Assembly (NCBI RefSeq): GCF_019175285.1
Contig: NC_056527.1
Span: forward strand, 108,269,129 to 108,333,128
Direction of reading: 5' to 3'
DNA: 64,000 nucleotides
Source of the DNA: Sceloporus undulatus
Lineage: Eukaryota > Chordata > Lepidosauria > Squamata > Phrynosomatidae
Shown one piece after another: positions 45,480-64,000 of the stretch. Below the pieces are notes generated by a model. It was not told the DNA's origin. It saw nothing but the letters and a program-made list of their open reading frames with translations, and ran no database searches. A program made the translations under genes and the position numbers. The stretch's first letter is position 1; each line of letters starts with the position of its first letter.

Positions 45480-46620
45480 GTCTACAAGTATTTGCTGGTT
45501 GTCCTAATTCTCCCATTCTCTTCTGCCCGTCCTACTCCTCTGGTGCCCTTTTAACTCCTTGCTCTGTATTTAGTGCTCCTGTATTTTGATCAGCTATTGC
45601 ACAGGTCTGTCATTCAAATAGCTTGGTTTCCTTGTTTTTGTGGGTGGCTGCTTTCAAGCCTCATTGACTCAGTCATTTTCACCAGTGCAACCCTCATTTT
45701 CTGCCCCTTCACCCTCCCATCAAGGGTTTAACTCAACTCAGTTGCTGTGTTTTCTTTTTCTAAATCTTTCTTCACCACCCGTTTATCCCTATTAATCTGC
45801 CCTTACAGCTATCTCCATTCATCTCTCACCATCATAGCATGTATTTATATATTTTTGCTCCCCCTCTTCTGTTCCTGCCAAGGGCTCTGCTCTGTTTTTA
45901 TTCCCCCCCCCCCCGAATATGCTCTGATTATAAATTATATTTTTACCCAAACAGACTTACATTTCCTCCACCCCATAATGATCCACCTAACCTGTCGGTT
46001 TTTCCAGTCATTCCATCTTCAGGTATTCTTGTCTTCTATCCTGCATCCCTCTTCTCTGCTGATTGTCCTTCTACCTCATCCTGGTCCCTGTCAAACTGCT
46101 CTATTGCTGTTTGCCTAATTCCTTTTTATGCACGTACATTGCCAAACATCTAGAAAATATTAGGGTGCCCTTTCCTCCCCCACTGCACACACTTCCATCC
46201 ACCACTAGATTCACCCCTCCTTTTTGACGTCTACCTCCTTCCTCGTATCAGCACTAGGCGCGGCTTCACTGCGTAAATAACCCCACCAAACACACACATG
46301 CGTGCCTGAGATGGTTGCTGCATCACAACAGTGGGCAACAAAACCCCTCCATCCCAGAACTGAGTGCGTTATAGCAGAGGGTGAAGAAAATAAAACAATG
46401 AGCCAGTGGCTCATTAAGGATGCTGCCCTTCCATTAGTCTTTCGTTTCAGTGGTGGGTGCATGAGTTGCGGGATTTATCCAGCTAGCTGCAGTTAGAGCA
46501 GTAAGGGGAGGGCACTGCCAGCTGGGGGCCTGTTTTAAGAAATCCCCCTCCCAGCCACAATTGTGCCCTAGTTGCCGCTTGGGCTCAGTCACCATCACCA
46601 TCACCATCAGCCTAGGAGGC
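45480..46620. other. Intergenic pyrimidine-rich stretch, upstream of ASPHD1
   Basis: C/T-rich on the plus strand with a C run near 45903-45914. ORFs at 45747-46118 and 45839-46153 are low-complexity products. The ASPHD1 promoter and 5' UTR should lie in the left part, but no clear TATA or CpG island is seen. Confidence 0.4.
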
Positions 46621-46630
46621 AATCCCTGTC

Positions 46631-46670
46631 CCTTAGCAACCATCTTCCTTAGCAACTCACCTAGCAACCC
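46631..46670. promoter_or_regulatory. Cluster of TAGCAAC words (RFX-like half sites), cluster 1
   Basis: CCTTAGCAAC, CCTTAGCAAC and CCTAGCAACC within 40 bp. The X-box half site recognised by RFX factors is (A/T)GCAAC or its complement GTTGC(C/T). Confidence 0.45.
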
Positions 46671-46784
46671 TGCATCTAACATCAGCTTCCCCCAGTCACC
46701 TTGAAACTTCATCTCCATCCATTATCCCTCACAATTCCATCTCAGTGATTTCACATCTACTTGTGCCCCTTCTCCACCAACTAG

Positions 46785-47340
46785 GGGTTGTTGTTAACTG
46801 CCTTAAGAGTTGATCATGGTGACCCTGTGGATGAGACATCTAATAGTTTTTTGTGTTTTTGGGGGCTATGTGGCCATGTTCTAGAGGAGTTTCTCCCTGA
46901 CATTTCGTCAGCATCTGTGGCTGGCATCTTCAGAGAAATCTCTAATACTCTCTAATACATCTCTAATACTCCCTATCCTCTACTGCTCTGCTTAGGTCCT
47001 GCAAGTTCATACCCATAACTTCCCTAATAGAGTTTATCCATCTAGCGTGGGATCTTCCTCTCTATCTACATCCCTCCACCTTTCTGAGCATTATTGTATT
47101 TTCCAGTGAGCCGTGCCTTCTCATGATGTGGCCAAAGTATGACAGCCTCAGTTTGATCATCTTGGCTTCTAGAAAGATTTCAGGGTTGGTCTGCTCTAGG
47201 ACCCATTTGTTTGTCTTTAGGACTGCCTGTGAAATATCTTAGCACTCTTCTCCAGCACCACATCTCAAATCAATTGATTTTCTTCCTATCCGCTTTTGTC
47301 ACTGTCCAGCTCTTACATCCATACATGATAATAGGGAAAA
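46785..47340 (-). mobile_element. BovB LINE fragment with inserted repeat
   Basis: The minus-strand reading includes [10 protein letters not shown]-like and MYGCKSWTVTKADRKKIN-like peptides (from TTTTGTCACTGTCCAGCTCT and GCACCACATCTCAAATCAAT). 46839-46930 is an inserted piece of the GACATTTCGTCAGCATCTGT repeat. Confidence 0.75.
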
Positions 47341-47341
47341 C

Positions 47342-47342
47342 A

Positions 47343-47376
<34 letters not shown>

Positions 47377-47530
47377 TAATAAGTTTTATTTATAAACCAC
47401 TATTCCGAGTTGATCATAGCGGTGTACAGGTAAAAATTGCAATATCAAATACAAAATACAAGAAAAAATTGCAATATATAAATAAAACTTCAATAAAAAC
47501 ATTTCAAAATACAGACTAAAACTATACATC
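47342..47530 (-). mobile_element. L2 3' end with (TAA)n
   Basis: A (TAA)n run (47344-47372) then TTTTATTTATAAACCACTAT and ATCATAGCGGTGTACAGG, the antisense L2 3' end. Confidence 0.55.
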
Positions 47531-47877
47531 AAATCCATACATCAAATCCAGGCCAGCTAAATGTGCTCGATAATGCTGTACATATAGTTACCAAAAATTT
47601 TAATAGCCAGCTAGAATACATAAAATTCTGTAGCAATTCTCAAGGCAACCATTTCCCAAGCAAATCACACAAAGCAGAAATACCCCATCCTGAAGACATA
47701 TTGTGTATCTTGCTATCTAATGGCAGAATATATTCTTGTGCTTATCATGTATATTTCTCATAGCATGCAAATGCATTTCCTTACTCCTTGGACTTTGCAG
47801 TCTAAAATGGACATTTGGACGCTGAGAAGATGGAAGAGAGAAGCAAGGAACAAGAATTATGTGCTAATTTATACATT

Positions 47878-48112
47878 GTTGTTGCTGCATGCCTTCCACG
47901 TTGTTTCTGACTTGTAGTGATCCTAAGGTCAACTTATCATGGCATTTTCTTGGTAAGATTTGCTCAGAGGGGTTTTCCTTTTGCCTTCTTCTGAGTCTGA
48001 GAGAATGTGACTTGCCCAAGGCCATCCAGCGAGTTTCTGAGTGGGGATTGAAACCCTGGCCTCAAGCAAAATAGTCTAGTGTTCGAACCACTACATCATG
48101 CTGGCTCTCTCA
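47878..48112 (-). mobile_element. Sauria-type SINE
   Basis: Tail GTTGTTGCTGCATGCCTTCC, body TGTGACTTGCCCAAGGCCAT, head TGTTCGAACCACTACATCAT. Confidence 0.85.
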
Positions 48113-48410
48113 TGTATACATATATAAGATGAAATTGAACTCTTAAGTACAGTACCCAGCTGCCAGTAAATCAGTAGCAGCTGGGTAAGTTATCTTGTTT
48201 CGATGGGTGTACTCTAATTGGGACAAACCATTGGATTTAGCCATTAGTTTTGTGAAGCCCAACCAACAGTCCCCTGAAACTGTGTTGTGCAAGCAGGTAG
48301 ATGCTTATGGCAAGTGAGATGTTTTCCAAAGAAGCCTGTGTTGCATTATATCAGGCCTTCTTGGTGATGGCAATCTCCCTCTGAACTGCCTACCAGCCTC
48401 TGATACCTAT

Positions 48411-48490
48411 GCTAGCAACTGCCTGGCAACCACAGCGCCTCCCTTAGCAACCTCCCTCCCCTAGCAACTCCCCTAGCAACCATTGCTAAG
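48411..48490. promoter_or_regulatory. Cluster of GCAAC words (RFX-like half sites), cluster 2
   Basis: CTAGCAAC, CTGGCAAC, TTAGCAAC, CTAGCAAC and CTAGCAAC followed by CATTGCTAAGG, six units in 80 bp; the last two face each other (TAGCAAC-CATTGCTA). Confidence 0.5.
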
Positions 48491-49108
48491 GAAGATGAAG
48501 ATGAAGCAGTAAAGATCCCCCTCCTTTCTGGTGCTCTTCCATTAGTCCCTCTTTTCCCTGTGTGCTCAGTCTGACACACCCACCAGCTTCATTTGAAGAT
48601 AAATATCTCCCACTCTCCACTTTGATAAAAGGGGGCAAGATTTGCCCCCTACTCAGCTTTGAGGTGGAAGAGTCTTTTGAGAAGCCTATAACTGCAGGGA
48701 GAGCCCATGGCAAGGGGTGGCTGGGGGGAGAAAAGGAGATGATATACAGATATGGATGCAGGAGTTTGCAAAAAGTGAAATAGCAATTAATGGTTGTTAA
48801 GAGGGAGGCAGAAGGAGCTGTTTGCTGAAAGACAATAGAATTTTATATCCATCCCACCCCATAGAAAACACCCCAAAAGGGGAGACAAATAAGTCAGGTG
48901 TTGAATAACAGAGATATTTTCCCATCTAGAATATTAAACCATTCAGAAATATAGGAGCATATTGAACTACTTTCCCCAGGAATTTAGGGTCTGCAGTTTG
49001 CACAGCTCCATAGTGAAGTGGGAAGATACTGCAATAAAGTACAGAGAAATGTGTGGATCAAATAGAATCTTTACCTGGATGCCTGACTTGAGTTTGCAAG
49101 AACAACTA

Positions 49109-49475
49109 CACTCATCCCTCCACATTTGCTAGAGTTAGGGGCGCAGGTCTCCCGTGAATGTGGAAAAACCGCAAATAATGAAAACACTTCATTTTTACCT
49201 GAGAGAACACCTCTCTAGGAATCTCTAGGTCCTCCAGAGCAACTCTGTGTCAACATCTGCTAGACATTGACCACAGAATTGTGTTGGAGGAACTACAAAT
49301 GCCTAGTGGAATGTTCCCTCTAGGAATCTCTAGGTCCTTCAGTGTGACTTTTAGTTAAAGTTGACCATAGAGTTGTGCTTTAGGACCTAGATATTCCTAG
49401 AGAGAACATATTAATAAAATCTGTGAATAATCAAAAGCCTCAGAAGTCAAAGCCGCAAATGTGGAGGGACGAGTA
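49109..49475. mobile_element. TcMar MITE with internal hairpins
   Basis: TA|CACTCATCCCTCCACATTTG ... GCAAATGTGGAGGGACGAGTA|TA. Its centre (about 49203-49410) holds two CTCTAGGAATCTCTAGGTCC hairpins also seen alone at 32272-32392. Confidence 0.8.
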
Positions 49476-50129
49476 TACATTAACTTTACAACTCTCCTAA
49501 AGATGAAAATCAAGGAGGGCTAGCTGTTGTGTCTTGAACATTTACAATCTGTATTTGTCAAAATCCACATCTTACCAATCAGCAGTATACATACAAAACA
49601 TAATGGCTAACTTTTTCTTATTTTCTTCATTCTGGCAACAAAATAGGAACATACTTTTGCTTTTGCTCCCATTTCCCTGGTTAATTTCTTTTCTATGCAT
49701 CAATTAAAAAGAGTTGTCAATTTGTCTGTATTTATTCTTTTGCAAATTGAAAAGGTGGCATTATTAAATAAGGCCTCTGTTCTGCATGAGAGCAGGCAGT
49801 GCCTTAATCTTTAACAGGATAAAAAAGGATAAAAATGTGTGTGTGTGTACACACAAACACAAATAAAGAGAGCATTTGCAAATCATATACCTATAGGCAT
49901 CTGCTAGTGTGGGGGAAGATAATCTATTATATTCTACATTCTGCAAAAGGCTACTGTGGCACTCAGCATAATCTGTAGCTACAAAGCAACATTTCCTTTT
50001 CTGAGAACGTGCGGACTGCCATCCGTTGCATTTCATTGTCAAGGGCAGGGTGGGGGTGGCGGAAAAAGAGAGAGGTCCTAAGGTTTTATATTTTTTTTTC
50101 ACAGCGGCATCCATTCACTGCATCCATCT

Positions 50130-50130
<1 letters not shown>

Positions 50131-50174
<44 letters not shown>
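50131..50174. repeat. (GT)22 microsatellite
   Basis: Uninterrupted GT repeat about 750 bp upstream of the SEZ6L2 ATG; a GA repeat (50624-50643) and a TA-rich run (50760-50785) follow. Confidence 0.95.
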
Positions 50175-50177
<3 letters not shown>

Positions 50178-50921
50178 GTAACCCTCTGAAATGCTTTAGG
50201 CAGATTGGGCAGGAAAAAAGTGGATGCCATTGGCAAGAAATGTCAAGTCCTTGTAACATAAGAAATGTATGTGTTACTTTCAAGGAGGCATATGATGTAG
50301 GTAGCTTGCTCATAGGTTTAGCTGAAGCGGTTTGGGTTGTGGAAGGGCAGAACTGTCCAGTCCCTTCATCTTGCCAAGAAACCAGGGGAGCCAGTGCCTT
50401 TTCATATGCAAAGAAATCCATCTCTCCTTTTCTCTGTCAAAGTGAGCTTAGGTGGCTGCTGCTGTATTCTCTTGCCAAAATCATAAGAGAGAGACAAGAC
50501 AGGAAAGAGAGAGAGAGGGGTCTTTTGTTAAAAGGGGCCTGGAACTGAAGATGCCCTGCTGACCATCTTAAAGAATTTTATTTAAGGAGGATACCTTTAG
50601 CATTTATCTTTAAAGAAGAAGAAAAAGAGAGAGAGAGAGAGAGAATCACACACTGTAGGTTTTCAAACATACACACACAGAGACAGTATCTAGTGTACAG
50701 AAACAGAGTGGATAGGTAGAAAACTGCTTATTACCAATATATAAAGCTTGGCTTGCTTTATATATATATATAAATATATAAAATAATAACAGGAATAGCC
50801 ATTGCAAGGGAATCTACTGCATTTTCATTTGCTAAGCAGGCTCCTGGCTCCACGGCTCCCTTGCCTGGTAGGAGAAGGAAATAGCTAGACTAGGTATTCT
50901 GCAGGTCTGAAGAAATCCAAA

Positions 50922-63158
<12,237 letters not shown>

Positions 63159-63383
63159 TGAGGATGGAACAGGGATACTAAAGGGGAGGGAAAGAGATAA
63201 AAGTGCTGAGGCATCAGTGAAGTGGAAGAAGACAGGGGATAAGGAGGAAATAATTATTATGGTTGGAGGTGTGGAATGAACCAGAGGGAGAAAAAGATGA
63301 GAAAGGTATTGAGGGGAGGCATGAGATTAATATGGTGAGGAAAAATGATGAAGTAGAATTCAGGAGGAGGCAAGTGAGACTGA

Positions 63384-64000
63384 AGGCATTAGATACTGTC
63401 TGATCTTGGAAGCTAAGCATGGTCAATCCTGGTTAGTACTTGGATGGGAGACCATCAGAGAATACCAGTGGTGTCACCAAGATTGGTGTCACCCCAATGT
63501 GGTAACTCAGGCTGTCATCCCAGGGTCAGAACTGCCAAACCAATAATACCTCAGAAATAGATTGAGCCACTATGGAAGAAGAAGGCTCCAGTCTACTTGC
63601 TGCCAAAGGCTGGTAGACCAAGACACCTGAAGGGCCTGTCCATTTCATGGATTGTTCTGGTCTACCTGCCTTATTCATAGGTCCTGAAGGGATTCAGTTG
63701 CTATTTGGCAATGGAAGAAGCTTCCAAAAGAATGCCATGGTGTGCCAACAGCATCATCTTTGGCTCTGGGTGGATGACTGGGTCCTTCCTAGGACTTTCA
63801 GTTTCTGGGAGCCCCAGTTTACCCACAGAGAGGTGCAGCAGTACACTCCACACAGGAAGGCAGGCAGCCCCCTGTAAGGTGAGCTGCTCCCCCCTGCAGC
63901 CCCTAGAAATACTCCTGGGGAATGCCAAATGTTGAAGGCTATATTTTAGAAGAAGGCAATGGCAAAGCACCTCTGACTATTCCTTGCCTTAGAAAATCTC
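63384..64000 (+). mobile_element. 5S-rRNA-derived SINE split by an insertion (right end beyond window)
   Basis: 63384-63470 has TCTGATCTTGGAAGCTAAGC and TTAGTACTTGGATGGGAGAC. The matching tail resumes near 63914 (GGGGAATGCCAAATGTTGAA, GAAGAAGGCAATGGCAAAGC). About 445 bp lies between. Confidence 0.75.

Noticed and set aside
45747-46153. Leu/Ile/Ser-rich ORFs of 104-123 codons that look like membrane proteins
   Set aside because: They come from a C/T-rich tract, in two overlapping frames, with no homology or splice signals.
63384-63470. 5S rRNA gene
   Set aside because: The 5S-like part is diverged and followed by a SINE tail, so it is a 5S-derived SINE, not a gene. The same holds for 55160-55228.

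Overview
The window is nuclear vertebrate DNA from a squamate reptile, most likely an iguanian lizard. The repeats give the lineage: many tRNA-headed Sauria-type SINEs with a BovB-like tail, two 5S-rRNA-headed SINEs, BovB, CR1 and L2 LINE relics, and many palindromic non-autonomous DNA transposons. The genes are intron-rich, with GT/AG splice sites, and belong to the set that lies in human 16p11.2. Genus cannot be told from the sequence alone.

Layout. 1-2.9 kb: transposon relics, then the probable 3' UTR of KCTD13. 3.4-11.9 kb: KCTD13 (minus), six coding exons, with a CpG/NRF1-type promoter and probable untranslated first exon near 14.4-14.7 kb. 15-16.5 kb: short intergenic stretch full of MITEs. 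16.7-30.3 kb: KIF22 (minus), twelve coding exons, with a probable non-coding first exon and promoter at 32.5-32.9 kb. 33.4-38.6 kb: PAGR1 (plus), divergent from KIF22. 40.4-45.5 kb: ASPHD1 (minus). 50.9 kb to the right edge: SEZ6L2 (plus), exons 1-7, running off the window. ASPHD1 and SEZ6L2 are head to head, as in mammals.

The genes are not an operon and do not form one pathway. KCTD13 is a CUL3 ubiquitin-ligase adaptor, KIF22 a chromosome-arm kinesin, PAGR1 a PAXIP1/KMT2 (MLL3/4) cofactor, ASPHD1 a membrane 2-oxoglutarate-hydroxylase-like protein and SEZ6L2 a neuronal CUB/sushi membrane protein. Their grouping is conserved synteny, but order and orientation differ from the human locus (KIF22 and PAGR1 lie between KCTD13 and ASPHD1, and KIF22 and PAGR1 are divergent).

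No new multi-gene system was found. The observations most worth a second look are: a ~290-bp block of the KIF22/PAGR1 promoter area copied 1.7 kb into the middle of a MITE just upstream of PAGR1; a MITE family carrying ZNF143-like motifs next to promoters; two dense clusters of RFX-like half sites between ASPHD1 and SEZ6L2; degenerate hammerhead-like retroelement tails; and a 10-N gap inside a KIF22 exon that the reading frame says is probably a zero-length gap.
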